A stretch of 64,000 bases of DNA, taken from assembly GCA_040079635.1 (NCBI GenBank), contig JBEBJY010000001.1, forward strand, positions 109,803 through 173,802. The letters are read 5' to 3'. Positions 1 to 8,858 of the stretch are shown here, in pieces (within the stretch, counting starts at the first letter, position 1; each line of letters begins with the position of its first letter). Position numbers and translations under genes: made by a program. The DNA comes from Aalborgiella sp040079635. Lineage in GTDB: Bacteria; Pseudomonadota; Gammaproteobacteria; Burkholderiales; Burkholderiaceae_C. Below the pieces are notes generated by a model. That model saw only the letters and a program-made list of their open reading frames with translations, was not told the DNA's origin and did not search any database.

Positions 1-2
1 TA

Positions 3-632
3 TATACGCTAAGTGTGTTTATGGCTGTGCCAGTTATATTTTTCGGATGGACTCAACGCCATCATGTTAACCAAAGAGTCTTACTCTTTATAATACTATC
101 TCTGGTATTTTGTTTTATACCAACGTTCAAATATTCTGCAGGCGTTGCTTCACTCATATCCTACGCTGGCATCGTTAATCGTTATTATTTTGCTTCATTT
201 ATATTTGTTTTGGTACCGCTATGCTTGTACTTGGTTTTGCATTATTTAAAAATCTTACAGCATCCTGTGGTTTTAATTGCATCTGTACTGATTCTTATGG
301 GTTTGGTTTTATCGTACTCTAAACTACTAAATAATGATGGTGTGTTTTATCAAAATGTCAAATCGATCAAAAATAGTCTATATCAAGATCGAGTAGGAGT
401 TGAATTTTCGAAATTTGAAATTGACTCTATTGGGGTTCAAATCAATGCAGCACATGCGCAATACAGATCCGATCAATTTATTTTCTGTGCAAATTATGAT
501 ACGGCTCATATAATTTATTATGTGTATCGACAAAAAAATATACAATTTGTTCGTAATCCATTTTATGTAACAATCGATAAATGTAAATATTTTGCTGATT
601 CAAATGGACTTTTGGCGAAAACTATCAATTAG
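3..632 (+). CDS. Membrane protein, 5' end outside window
   Basis: The frame is open to the left edge, so the true start is outside the window; the internal GTG at 15 and ATG at 21 are not needed as starts. The visible part has three or four hydrophobic segments in its first 105 residues, followed by a roughly 95-residue soluble tail rich in Tyr, Asn and Lys with two Cys. The coding sequence is distinctly AT-rich compared with genes from 780 onward. It ends nine bases before the next gene and reads the same way. I recognise no family. Its position beside a two-domain glycosyltransferase suggests a surface-polysaccharide locus, which is inference only. Confidence 0.6.
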   Translation, partial: YTLSVFMAVPVIFFGWTQRHHVNQRVLLFIILSLVFCFIPTFKYSAGVASLISYAGIVNRYYFASFIFVLVPLCLYLVLHYLKILQHPVVLIASVLILMGLVLSYSKLLNNDGVFYQNVKSIKNSLYQDRVGVEFSKFEIDSIGVQINAAHAQYRSDQFIFCANYDTAHIIYYVYRQKNIQFVRNPFYVTIDKCKYFADSNGLLAKTIN

Positions 633-641
633 AGATACTAA

Positions 642-1598
642 ATGTTTCGTGTAAATTGGTTAAAAATTATTGTGTGGTTTCTTTTTTTTATACTATTTTT
701 CAATATTTTATGGGGTGTTGAAATTTACGCTAAACCTTTAATTTGGTCCATGGTCAACGTCAACTACTCCCCCCAACAAGGTGACGCACACCTGATTCAA
801 ACCAGCAAGGGCAAAAGCATACTGATAGATACTGGGCATCTCGACCCAGCGCGCAAGGCGTTAGTGCCTTTCCTGCAATCAAAGGGAATTAAAAAAATTG
901 ATACAGTTTTTGTGACGCACCCACACAAAGACCATTACCTGGGTTTACTGGCCATCTTGGAAAGCGGCATTCCTATTGAAACCGTGTATATGAACAATAT
1001 TGGTCGCAAAGAGTGTGAAGCGGAAATGCCTTTGGCGTGTGATTTTGACGAAATAGTGAGTTACCGAGCTATGCTTAAAGATAATCGCGTCACGGTGCTT
1101 GAGGCCAAGGCCGGCATGGTGTTTGATTTAGGCTTAGGCAGCAGCTTGAAGATGTTGTATGCCTTTGATGGCGTGAACACGCCCGTGGGACGCACGGATA
1201 TTAACGATATGTCGCACATCATGCTGCTAAAACATGGATTCAACACTGCTCTTTTTACGGGTGATTTGAATGCTAAATTGGGTGCTTATTTGGCCAAAGA
1301 GGGCAAAGATCTGAAGGTTGATATATTGAAGCTACCGCATCATGGCACGGAAGGCGCACCGCCGGATGCGTTTTTTGACGCTGTTTCGCCTAAAGCTGCC
1401 ATGGTGCCTAGCCCTGCACTTTTGTGGTGCACGCCTCGAAGCGCACGAATGAAAAACTGGGTTGAGTCACGCAAAATTCCAACCTACGTCAATGGGTTAT
1501 CAGGTCATGTCACTGTCAAAATGGGTTTCTTTGGCTATCAAATAGACGCGGAACGTCCGCAAACGCGACTGCTTTCGCCTGAATGCCCTGTCCAGTAA
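642..1598 (+). CDS. Membrane-anchored metallo-beta-lactamase fold protein, ComEC/Rec2-like domain
   Basis: A 318-residue protein with an N-terminal membrane anchor (about residues 8-26) followed by a metallo-beta-lactamase domain. The metal-binding motif THPHKDH gives H93, H95, D97 and H98; later ligands are probably D208 (TGD) and H233/H234 (LPHHG). This matches the hydrolase domain found at the C-terminus of ComEC/Rec2 competence proteins, here as a stand-alone protein without the multi-spanning Competence domain. The anchor suggests the domain faces the periplasm. The first 110 bases are AT-rich like the gene upstream, and composition then shifts abruptly, as if a soluble domain was joined to a local anchor. 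It sits four bases before the glycosyltransferase gene. Substrate unknown. Confidence 0.75.
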   Translation: MFRVNWLKIIVWFLFFILFFNILWGVEIYAKPLIWSMVNVNYSPQQGDAHLIQTSKGKSILIDTGHLDPARKALVPFLQSKGIKKIDTVFVTHPHKDHYLGLLAILESGIPIETVYMNNIGRKECEAEMPLACDFDEIVSYRAMLKDNRVTVLEAKAGMVFDLGLGSSLKMLYAFDGVNTPVGRTDINDMSHIMLLKHGFNTALFTGDLNAKLGAYLAKEGKDLKVDILKLPHHGTEGAPPDAFFDAVSPKAAMVPSPALLWCTPRSARMKNWVESRKIPTYVNGLSGHVTVKMGFFGYQIDAERPQTRLLSPECPVQ

Positions 1599-1602
1599 GA
1601 TC

Positions 1603-3918
1603 ATGAGTATGACCAGTAGCACTGCCTTTTCGCAAGCCATCAGCCAAAACGGCTGGACCATTCCCCAAATCGCTGAGTGTCTGAAACAAGTAGTAACCGC
1701 TGATCCGTTGAATGACGAAGACGTTTGCAGAACCTTGTTGGCTTGGATGGACGACACACCCTATGTGGCCAACCATGCGATAGGGCGTAGGTACACACGG
1801 CTGCAGTTTTTAGAGAATACCTTGAGCGCAGCTGGCTACTACTTAACTCGGCGTGATGTTGAGCCATGGCTGGCGAAAGATGGCAATTGGCGGCCAAACG
1901 AGTTGCTGCCCTATACGCCCATTGATCCGCGCTTGGTAGAGCAAGAAGCGCGCATCGACCAGCTGGAGCACGACCTGCATCAAATGGAAGTGGCCCGCAA
2001 CCGTGCCAAGGCAGAAGTGGCGCATGTGATGGCGGAGCGCGACCATTTCTTGGCGATTAATTCTGAGCATATCTACAAGTCAGTGAGTGCTGACTATCAA
2101 AATTCTGCAAGCTGGCGCGTGAGTAAGCCGTTGCGACGTTTGATGGCATGGCGTCGGGGGCAAAAATTTGTAGAAGTAGCCGTTCAAAAACCTGAGGCTG
2201 AAGCACTAATTCCACCTTGGGAGCAACTAGGTTACAGCATCGAAAAAGCTTGGCAAGCTGCACCCGAGGAGGACTTTGACCGCAGTGATTACACCGAGTG
2301 GCTGCGTCGATACGATAACCCAACGGATGCTGAAATCGCTACTTTGAAGGCTAAGGCGCAGACCTTGGCCGCGCAACCTAGTGCTCCTTTGTTTTCTTTG
2401 TTAATGGCTGTTGAGCCGTTAAATGGCGGTGCGAACCTGCCGTGGCTGGAAGAGTCTGTCGCCTCTGTTCAGGCACAGATTTACCCGAAATGGGAGCTGT
2501 GCATCGCAGCTTCAAGTCAGATTGAAGCTGCTTTCCGTGAAGTTTTAGACGGTATGGCTACGATGGATCAACGCATCAAGCTGGTGTATGCGTCATCCGA
2601 TCAGGGTTTGCTGAACGCTGCTTTGGATGTGGCAGAGGGTGATTGGGTAGGTTTGTTAAATGCTATGAATAAAATAGCTATACAGGCAATAAATACGCCG
2701 GCTAAGGTCATATTTGAGGGTAAAAAATGTGACATTATCTATACCGACAGCGATAAGCTGATTACCACCAAATTTTCACCCAAGTTTGAGCGAGCTGCAC
2801 CAGATTTCAAGCCAGATTGGAATTTGGATTTGTTTCTTAGCAGTGGTTCGTCACACAACTACACGCAGGATTTGTGCTTTTTTAAGGCGGATTTGGTGCG
2901 TGAATTGGGTGGCTTTGGCAGTGGTTTGAACAGCAGTTTTGAGTTGATGTCTCGCGTTATCGCGCGTCAAGAGCAGGTACAAATTCATCATATTCCGCAG
3001 GTTTTGGTGCATGTTCGTCAAACCAGTGCGGGTTCGGAAATGATTGTTCCACACAAAATTCAACACGCTTTGCCAGTAGTGCCGCCGTTGGTCAGCCTGA
3101 TCATTCCGACCAAAAACAACGCGGCTTTGCTACGCCAGTGCATTGACAGTATCTTGAGTAAAACCAGCTACACAAATTACGAAATTTTGGTGGTGGATAA
3201 CGGCTCTGACAAGCCAGAAACGCTTGATTATTTGAAAACGCTGAATGCACATCCGCAAATTCGTGTGATTCGCGACAACTATGCGTTCAACTACTCGGCA
3301 TTGAATAATTACGCTGCGACCTTTGCCAAGGGCGAGGTTTTGGCCTTGGTCAACGACGATATTGAAGTGGCATCACCCGATTGGTTGACCGAGATGGTGG
3401 GCCACGCATTGCGACCAGGCGTTGGCGCTGTGGGCGCTAGGCTTTGGTACCCCGACCAAACGATACAGCACGCTGGTATGGTGCTTGTAGGTGGCGTCGC
3501 GCGGCATATACACAAGCATTTGCCTAAAGGTAAAACTGGGTTTAACGGCAGAGCTGTGTTGACGCAAAACTTTTCTGCCGTGACGGGTGCGTGCTTGGTA
3601 GTTAAGAAAGCCTTGTTTGAGCAAGTGGGTGGGCTTAACGATCAAGAACTGGCGGTTGGCTTCAACGACGTTGATTTTTGTCTCAAATTAGGTGAAGCAG
3701 GTTTCCGAAATGTTTGGACGCCACATGCTGAACTGATTCACCACGAATCAGCCACGCGTGGACAAGACAGCTCACCCGAAAAGCAACGCCGTGCGGAAAA
3801 AGAGCTACGCTATATGCGCAAGCGTTGGGGAGACAAGCTGTCTATCGACCCCGCTTACAGCCCGAATTTGAGCGATGGTCGTGACGACATGAGTTTTGCG
3901 TGGCCGCCTAGAAAATAA
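1603..3918 (+). CDS. Two-domain family 2 glycosyltransferase with a degenerate first domain
   Basis: A 771-residue protein of the kind that builds O-antigen or capsule chains in the cytoplasm. A heptad-like helical stretch (about 113-150) and a SASWRVSKPLRRL motif (typical before GT2 domains of this class) precede two GT-A domains. The second (about 495-760) is intact: SLIIPTKNN at its start, NDDIE as the metal-binding motif and FNDVDFCLK near the acceptor site. The first (about 260-480) is degenerate: where relatives have LLDHDDEL it reads LLNAMNKI (residues 351-358), and the later DYDL-type motif reads SFEL. The replaced motif coincides with a copy of the dispersed palindromic element at 2661-2715. 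The first domain probably no longer transfers sugar; the second probably does. Start chosen at ATG 1603, four bases after the previous stop. Confidence 0.85.
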   Translation: MSMTSSTAFSQAISQNGWTIPQIAECLKQVVTADPLNDEDVCRTLLAWMDDTPYVANHAIGRRYTRLQFLENTLSAAGYYLTRRDVEPWLAKDGNWRPNELLPYTPIDPRLVEQEARIDQLEHDLHQMEVARNRAKAEVAHVMAERDHFLAINSEHIYKSVSADYQNSASWRVSKPLRRLMAWRRGQKFVEVAVQKPEAEALIPPWEQLGYSIEKAWQAAPEEDFDRSDYTEWLRRYDNPTDAEIATLKAKAQTLAAQPSAPLFSLLMAVEPLNGGANLPWLEESVASVQAQIYPKWELCIAASSQIEAAFREVLDGMATMDQRIKLVYASSDQGLLNAALDVAEGDWVGLLNAMNKIAIQAINTPAKVIFEGKKCDIIYTDSDKLITTKFSPKFERAAPDFKPDWNLDLFLSSGSSHNYTQDLCFFKADLVRELGGFGSGLNSSFELMSRVIARQEQVQIHHIPQVLVHVRQTSAGSEMIVPHKIQHALPVVPPLVSLIIPTKNNAALLRQCIDSILSKTSYTNYEILVVDNGSDKPETLDYLKTLNAHPQIRVIRDNYAFNYSALNNYAATFAKGEVLALVNDDIEVASPDWLTEMVGHALRPGVGAVGARLWYPDQTIQHAGMVLVGGVARHIHKHLPKGKTGFNGRAVLTQNFSAVTGACLVVKKALFEQVGGLNDQELAVGFNDVDFCLKLGEAGFRNVWTPHAELIHHESATRGQDSSPEKQRRAEKELRYMRKRWGDKLSIDPAYSPNLSDGRDDMSFAWPPRK
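2661..2715 (+). repeat. Palindromic element copy 1, inside glycosyltransferase
   Basis: A full copy: hairpin arms GCTAT and ATAGC, then the complete core AGGCAATAAATACGCCGGCT and the tail AAGGTCATATTT. It is translated in frame as NKIAIQAINTPAKVIF (residues 356-371). Compared from memory with related double GT2 proteins, residues 347-387 align without any gap, so the element takes the place of the DHDD-containing segment instead of adding length. Confidence 0.85.
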
Positions 3919-3950
3919 TTCAAGAATTCAAGTTTAAGCTCGGGTGCGGG

Positions 3951-4436
3951 TCAGGCTAAGGCCGCTTTGATGTCTTTTTCTAAGCTGGCGGGCGCATCCT
4001 GCGGGCCAAAGCGCTTGATCACTTGCCCATCTTTACCCACTAAAAATTTGGTGAAATTCCATTTGATGGCCTTGCTACCTAACAGACCAGGCGCTTCGAT
4101 GCTCAACCACTGGTAAAGCGGCGTTGCATCCGCACCATTGACATCAATTTTTGCCATCATGGGGAAAGTAACACCGAAATTGAGCTGGCAAAAACTGGCG
4201 ATTTCATCGTTGCTGCCCGAATCCTGCGCGCCAAACTGGTTGCAAGGAAAGCCTAAAACGACCAAACCGTCAGCGCCGTATTTTTTGTGTAGCTCTTCCA
4301 AACCACCAAACTGCGGTGTGAAGCCGCAGGCACTAGCTGTGTTAACGATCAACAAGGCTTTGCCCTTGTATTGGCTGAGTTTGACGGACTTGCCGTTCAT
4401 ACCCAGTGCTTCAAAGTCATAAATGGTTTTAGTCAT
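3951..4436 (-). CDS. Glutathione peroxidase family protein
   Basis: A 161-residue thiol peroxidase of the GPx/BtuE family, which reduces hydroperoxides in the cytoplasm or periplasm; no signal peptide is visible. The peroxidatic cysteine is C37 in NTASACGFT. The other catalytic positions are Q67 in GFPCNQFG, and W126 and N127 in KWNFTKF. C83 is in the right region to be a resolving cysteine, so it may use thioredoxin rather than glutathione, as most bacterial members do. Length is normal for the family. It is convergent with the glycosyltransferase gene and reads in the same direction as the EamA and lplT genes, separated from them by about 50 bases. Confidence 0.93.
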   Translation of the reverse strand: MTKTIYDFEALGMNGKSVKLSQYKGKALLIVNTASACGFTPQFGGLEELHKKYGADGLVVLGFPCNQFGAQDSGSNDEIASFCQLNFGVTFPMMAKIDVNGADATPLYQWLSIEAPGLLGSKAIKWNFTKFLVGKDGQVIKRFGPQDAPASLEKDIKAALA

Positions 4437-4488
4437 AGTGGCCGTCGTAGATTTAAAAGCCTAAAAAAATATTAAACGACGGTGTGCG

Positions 4489-5361
4489 CTAGTTGTCAAA
4501 TGCCGCCAGTGCAGCGGCCAAGATGATCAAAAGACCACCCACCAGCGTGCGTGTGTCTACCACCGCAGCGCCTAAAGCAATGGCGCTCAGGCTGCCAAAG
4601 GCGACTTCGGACAGCATCACCACCGATGTGGTGCTGGAGCGCAGCCTAGATGCGCCGTATTGCAACGATACATTCCCTAGCAAAAATGCGATGGCTAAGC
4701 CTCCAGCCAGCCACACCCAACTGTTTGAAATGGCGGGTATTGCACTCACCCAACCTTGTGTCATACCCGCCGTACCTGCCAGCATAGCCAGCATCGCACC
4801 ACCGCTAAACATGGCAAGCATGCGCGATTCACTGGGAGTATTGTTTAATTTTTTCAACAAAACATTGGTGAATGCAAAACAAAAACCACCCATCAATGCC
4901 AAACTATCAGCAAAGCTGAAATGAAGGGTTGTAGATGTTGAGCTTTCTGCATTGACAGGCAGCAAAATGACCATGACACCAGTAAAAGCAAGTAGCAGTC
5001 GCAACAAAGCATTTCGTGTCGGTCGTTCGCGCAATAGCAACCAAGCTAGCAAGACGGCCCATGCTGGCATCAGGTAAAACAAGATCAATACCCGTACCAC
5101 GTCGCTGATGCTGACCGCCCAGTTAAAGCCAACATTGGTTAAGCCAGAAGCAAAGAAAAGCATCCACAGCTGTGGGTGCTGCAGGAGTCCTTGCCACGCT
5201 TTAGGCTTGACGGTCAAGACCACGACTAACGCGAAACAGTACACGATGGCAGTAGACCATAAGGGATGCAAACCCGCCGATTGCAGTTGGCGCAAAGGCC
5301 ACCACGACACGCCCCACACAAAAGCGTTGACGACCAACGCACCTACAGCCCACAGTTTCAT
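4489..5361 (-). CDS. DMT superfamily transporter, EamA type
   Basis: A 290-residue integral inner-membrane protein with about ten hydrophobic segments arranged as two repeated EamA halves. The N-terminal half carries the WGVSWWPLR segment near residues 16-24 that is typical of the family. Members export metabolites such as amino acids, but the substrate cannot be told from sequence. It lies 12 bases downstream of lplT on the same strand, so the two are probably co-transcribed. Length is typical; no defects are seen. Confidence 0.88.
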   Translation of the reverse strand: MKLWAVGALVVNAFVWGVSWWPLRQLQSAGLHPLWSTAIVYCFALVVVLTVKPKAWQGLLQHPQLWMLFFASGLTNVGFNWAVSISDVVRVLILFYLMPAWAVLLAWLLLRERPTRNALLRLLLAFTGVMVILLPVNAESSTSTTLHFSFADSLALMGGFCFAFTNVLLKKLNNTPSESRMLAMFSGGAMLAMLAGTAGMTQGWVSAIPAISNSWVWLAGGLAIAFLLGNVSLQYGASRLRSSTTSVVMLSEVAFGSLSAIALGAAVVDTRTLVGGLLIILAAALAAFDN

Positions 5362-5373
5362 GGCGATTTGCCG

Positions 5374-6681
5374 TTAATCATGCATGCCATCGTGCGTGGC
5401 AATGTCGATCAAATGTGCTTCTTCTGCAGGGTATTTACGCAGATTACTGGCATGCCAGCGCATGATGAGCCACATCACCGCTGTGATTAAAAAACCAAAA
5501 AAAGCAATGATGCCGAATGCGGTCACGCCCAGACTCGTACCCAATGCGTACAAGCCACCCAAACCTAAAATACAAGCTTGCTCATTGAAGTTTTGCACCG
5601 CGATTGATCGGCCAGCCCCCATCAAGTTATGGCCACGGTGTTGCAGTAACGCGTTCATGGGTACCACGAGATAGCCGGCCAATCCACCCAACAATATGAG
5701 GAAGGGAATCGCTACCCAGATGCTGCTAATGAAGTTAAGCCCAAACATCAGCACGCCCATAGCGATACCCAAAGGAATCAAGCGTGTTGCTTTGTCCAGT
5801 GTCATGCGCATTGAAGCTATCACCGCTCCTACCGCTGTACCAATAACAATAACCCCCACCAGCGACGACGCTTGTGAGGTTGTATAGCCCAAAGCAACAG
5901 CGGCCCAAGCAAAAACGATAACCCGCAAATTTCCCAATACGCCCCAAAATAAAGTGGTCGTAGCGAGCGAAATCTGTCCTAACTTGTCTTTCCAGAGCAG
6001 GTTGTTGCAATGCCAAAAATCAGGCACCAATGACAATGTGCTCTTCGGCATCGGGATGATGGGAGCGCCCGTATTTGGTATGCGGGTGTTGAACCATGCC
6101 GCTATGCCATAGATCAAAATCATCATGGCTATCGCCGCTTCAGCTGGGGTGTCTACACTGGTATTAAAAATTGGTAAATCAAATGCCAGCAAGTGGCTGG
6201 AAACATTAGCGCCAATTAATTGGCCACCCAACAGAATGCCCAAAATAATGGAGGCGACCGTCAAACCTTCAATCCAACCGTTCGCTTTGACCAGCTGTGA
6301 TGCTGGCAGTAGCTCCGTCAAGATGCCGTATTTGGCGGGTGAGTACGCTGCAGCACCTAAGCCCACCACGGCATAAGCTAGTAATGGATGACCACCAAAC
6401 AACATAAATAGGCAACCCACCATTTTGATGAAATTACTAACAAACATCACTTGACCCTTGGGGTAGGCATCAGCAAAAGCGCCTACAAAAGGCGCCAAAA
6501 TCACATAAAAAAGCGCAAACATAGGCGCCAGCGCAGACACATGCCACAGTGGCGCACCAGATGCTTTAAGCAATTCAATAGCGGCAACAAGCAGCGCATT
6601 GTCAGCCAAAGAGCTGAAAAACTGCGCCGCCATGATGGTGAAGAACCCTTTTTTCATGGGCTCATGTGAAGGCTGCGTCAT
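5374..6681 (-). CDS. lplT: Lysophospholipid transporter LplT
   Basis: A 435-residue major-facilitator protein of the LplT family, which flips lysophospholipids across the inner membrane for reacylation. About twelve transmembrane segments are visible, with LplT-like sequence FFTIMAAQFFSSLADNALLVA at the N-terminus (residues 13-33). The acyltransferase partner Aas is not fused or adjacent here. It is divergent from alr across about 185 bases, an arrangement I associate with Burkholderiales. The C-terminus extends somewhat beyond the last membrane segment. A role together with psd (three genes on) in phospholipid upkeep is plausible but inferred. Confidence 0.88.
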   Translation of the reverse strand: MTQPSHEPMKKGFFTIMAAQFFSSLADNALLVAAIELLKASGAPLWHVSALAPMFALFYVILAPFVGAFADAYPKGQVMFVSNFIKMVGCLFMLFGGHPLLAYAVVGLGAAAYSPAKYGILTELLPASQLVKANGWIEGLTVASIILGILLGGQLIGANVSSHLLAFDLPIFNTSVDTPAEAAIAMMILIYGIAAWFNTRIPNTGAPIIPMPKSTLSLVPDFWHCNNLLWKDKLGQISLATTTLFWGVLGNLRVIVFAWAAVALGYTTSQASSLVGVIVIGTAVGAVIASMRMTLDKATRLIPLGIAMGVLMFGLNFISSIWVAIPFLILLGGLAGYLVVPMNALLQHRGHNLMGAGRSIAVQNFNEQACILGLGGLYALGTSLGVTAFGIIAFFGFLITAVMWLIMRWHASNLRKYPAEEAHLIDIATHDGMHD

Positions 6682-6866
6682 AAAATAAATACTAGCAAAT
6701 AAGGTTGCGCAATAGGGGCTACCCGAACTGAGTGCATATGGTTGGTAAAGTTAAGTATCTATCTGGTAACGCATAAGTAACTAATACTGGGTTATATCAC
6801 GCCTTGGCTTCAATAAAGTGAAGGTGAAATGAGAGAATACCCTAGCCACATAATTTTTTAAAAAGC

Positions 6867-7973
6867 ATGCCACGTCCCATTCTAGCCACCATTCATACAG
6901 CGGCTCTGCGTAATAACATCCAGCGCGCAAGCCGTGCTGCTCCCGACTCAAAAGTTTGGGCTGTTGTCAAAGCCAATGCCTATGGTCATGGCATAGAGCG
7001 GGTTTTCGACGGCTTGCGCGGCGCAGACGGTTTTGCCTTGCTAGATTTAGACGAAGCCGTGCGCGTACGCAAGCTGGGCTGGCGTGGCCCCATATTGCTT
7101 TTGGAGGGCGTGTTTGAACAGCGCGATTTGGAGCTGTGCTCGCGCCTGAGTTTGTGGCACACCGTGCACTGCGACGAGCAAATCCAAATGCTGGCAACGC
7201 ATAAAACTGAGGTGCCGCACCGCGTGTTCCTGAAAATGAACTCTGGCATGAACCGCTTGGGCTTTGCCCCACACCAGTACCGCGCTGCATGGACGCGGTT
7301 GAATGCCCTGCCCCAAGTCGAAGAAATTTCGTTGACCACGCACTTTAGCGATGCCGATGGCACAAAAGGCATTGAAGAGCAGTTACGGGTTTTTAATGCC
7401 ACCACGCAAGACTTACCGGGTGAACGCAGCTTGGCCAACAGCGCGGCTACACTGCGCCATAGTACGAACGCAGCCGCTGATTGGATTCGCCCTGGGATTG
7501 CGTTGTATGGCAGTGCACCGGACTTTCCAGAGCATACACATGCTGATTGGCAACTATTGCCAACAATGACTTTATCATCAAAAATAATAGCTACTCAGGC
7601 AATAAATACGCCGGCTACAGTCGGATATGGCTCTATTTTTAAGGCTGAAAAACCCATGACAATAGGCGTGGTTGCTTGCGGCTATGCAGACGGTTACCCA
7701 CGCCATTGCAGCACCGGAACACCCGTGTTGGTGCAAGGTATTCGTACCCGCATGGTGGGTCGCGTCAGCATGGACATGATTACTGTCGATTTAGAACCAC
7801 TTGTTCTTGCGGGTGCTGAGGTCGGTGTAGGCAGCGAAGTCACGCTGTGGGGCAATGCCAGCAATGGCGCGGAATTGTCGATTGACGAAGTAGCTCAAGC
7901 CGGTGGCACAGTCGGTTACGAACTGATGTGCGCTTTGGCGCAACGTGTACCTGTTGTGGTTGAGTCGGACTAA
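6867..7973 (+). CDS. alr: Alanine racemase
   Basis: A 368-residue PLP enzyme that interconverts L- and D-alanine, supplying D-alanine for peptidoglycan. The PLP lysine is K35 in AVVKANAYGHG, and the second catalytic base is Y273 in GYADGYPR; SMDM (301-304) is the conserved substrate-side loop. The protein is full length. Residues about 237-253 are encoded by a copy of the palindromic element. This stretch aligns, from memory, with E. coli DadX without a gap (LSSEIIGVQTLKAGERVGYG against LSSKIIATQAINTPATVGYG), so the enzyme is probably still active. The gene overlaps the convergent psd gene by four bases. Confidence 0.96.
   Translation: MPRPILATIHTAALRNNIQRASRAAPDSKVWAVVKANAYGHGIERVFDGLRGADGFALLDLDEAVRVRKLGWRGPILLLEGVFEQRDLELCSRLSLWHTVHCDEQIQMLATHKTEVPHRVFLKMNSGMNRLGFAPHQYRAAWTRLNALPQVEEISLTTHFSDADGTKGIEEQLRVFNATTQDLPGERSLANSAATLRHSTNAAADWIRPGIALYGSAPDFPEHTHADWQLLPTMTLSSKIIATQAINTPATVGYGSIFKAEKPMTIGVVACGYADGYPRHCSTGTPVLVQGIRTRMVGRVSMDMITVDLEPLVLAGAEVGVGSEVTLWGNASNGAELSIDEVAQAGGTVGYELMCALAQRVPVVVESD
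7572..7626 (+). repeat. Palindromic element copy 2, inside alr
   Basis: The core AGGCAATAAATACGCCGGCT is complete, followed by ACAGTCGGATAT. The left hairpin arm is degraded (TCATCA in place of GCTAT) but the right arm ATAGCT is present. It encodes ATQAINTPATVGY in the same reading frame as the copies in the glycosyltransferase, leuS and glcE. No length change against E. coli DadX as recalled. Confidence 0.85.
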
Positions 7974-8827
7974 GTCCGAAGTTGACACATCGCTTGCCCA
8001 AGCTGCACAGCGCCACCAGCTTCCCAAATCGGGTTAAACGCCACCGTTTTTGAACGACTCTCAGGAAAAAGCATCACCACAGTAGATCCGAGCATGAATC
8101 GACCCATTTCATCCCCCTGCTTGAGGGAAATAAGCTCATCGTCGTAGCGCCATTCACGCATATCTGTGCTGCGTGGCGGGTTGATTTGGCCATGCCAAAC
8201 CGTTGCCATGCTGCCCACAATGGTGGCACCCACCAGAACGAGTACAAACGGTCCTTGAGCGGTGTCGAACACGCAAACCACGCGCTCATTGCGGGCAAAC
8301 AGACCTGGCACGCCGCGAGCGGTGGTGGGGTTGACTGAAAACAAGTCACCCGGCACGTAAATCATGCGAGTTAATGTGCCATCACAAGGCATATGGATGC
8401 GGTGGTAGTCTTTGGGGCTGAGGTACAGCGTCGCAAAACTGCCATTTTGAAACTGCGCCGCCAAGGTGCTGTCGCCACCTACCATGGCAGTGGTGGAATA
8501 GCTGTGTCCTTTGGCTTGGAAGATTTGATCTTGTTTGATATCACCAAACTGGCTGATGGCGCCGTCTACCGGGCAAATAAGTTCAGTGGCTACCATTGGT
8601 CTTGCACCTGGCTTTAAAGCGCGGGTAAAAAAATCGTTGAAGGTAGCGTAGCTGGCGATGTCTGGATTCAGGGCTTCCGCCATGTTGACTTGGTATTTTT
8701 TGACAAACCAGCCGATGACAGAAGTGGTCGTTCTACCGCGCGCTTGGCTGGCAAAGCGGCCGGCGAGTGAGGTCAGCAACTGTTTGGGCAGTAAATACTG
8801 CGGTAAAACTTTTAAACGATTGATCAC
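7970..8827 (-). CDS. psd: Phosphatidylserine decarboxylase proenzyme
   Basis: A 285-residue membrane-associated enzyme that decarboxylates phosphatidylserine to phosphatidylethanolamine. It is made as a proenzyme and cleaves itself within LGST; here L246-T249, with S248 becoming the pyruvoyl group. The two other catalytic residues fit D88 in PVDGA and H144 in YHRIHMP. Length fits the type I bacterial family. It lies about 30 bases downstream of corA on the same strand, and its 3' end overlaps the convergent alr by four bases. Confidence 0.96.
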   Translation of the reverse strand: MINRLKVLPQYLLPKQLLTSLAGRFASQARGRTTTSVIGWFVKKYQVNMAEALNPDIASYATFNDFFTRALKPGARPMVATELICPVDGAISQFGDIKQDQIFQAKGHSYSTTAMVGGDSTLAAQFQNGSFATLYLSPKDYHRIHMPCDGTLTRMIYVPGDLFSVNPTTARGVPGLFARNERVVCVFDTAQGPFVLVLVGATIVGSMATVWHGQINPPRSTDMREWRYDDELISLKQGDEMGRFMLGSTVVMLFPESRSKTVAFNPIWEAGGAVQLGQAMCQLRT

Positions 8828-8858
8828 AGCGATTTCCTTTTTACCATGTTCACCATTG

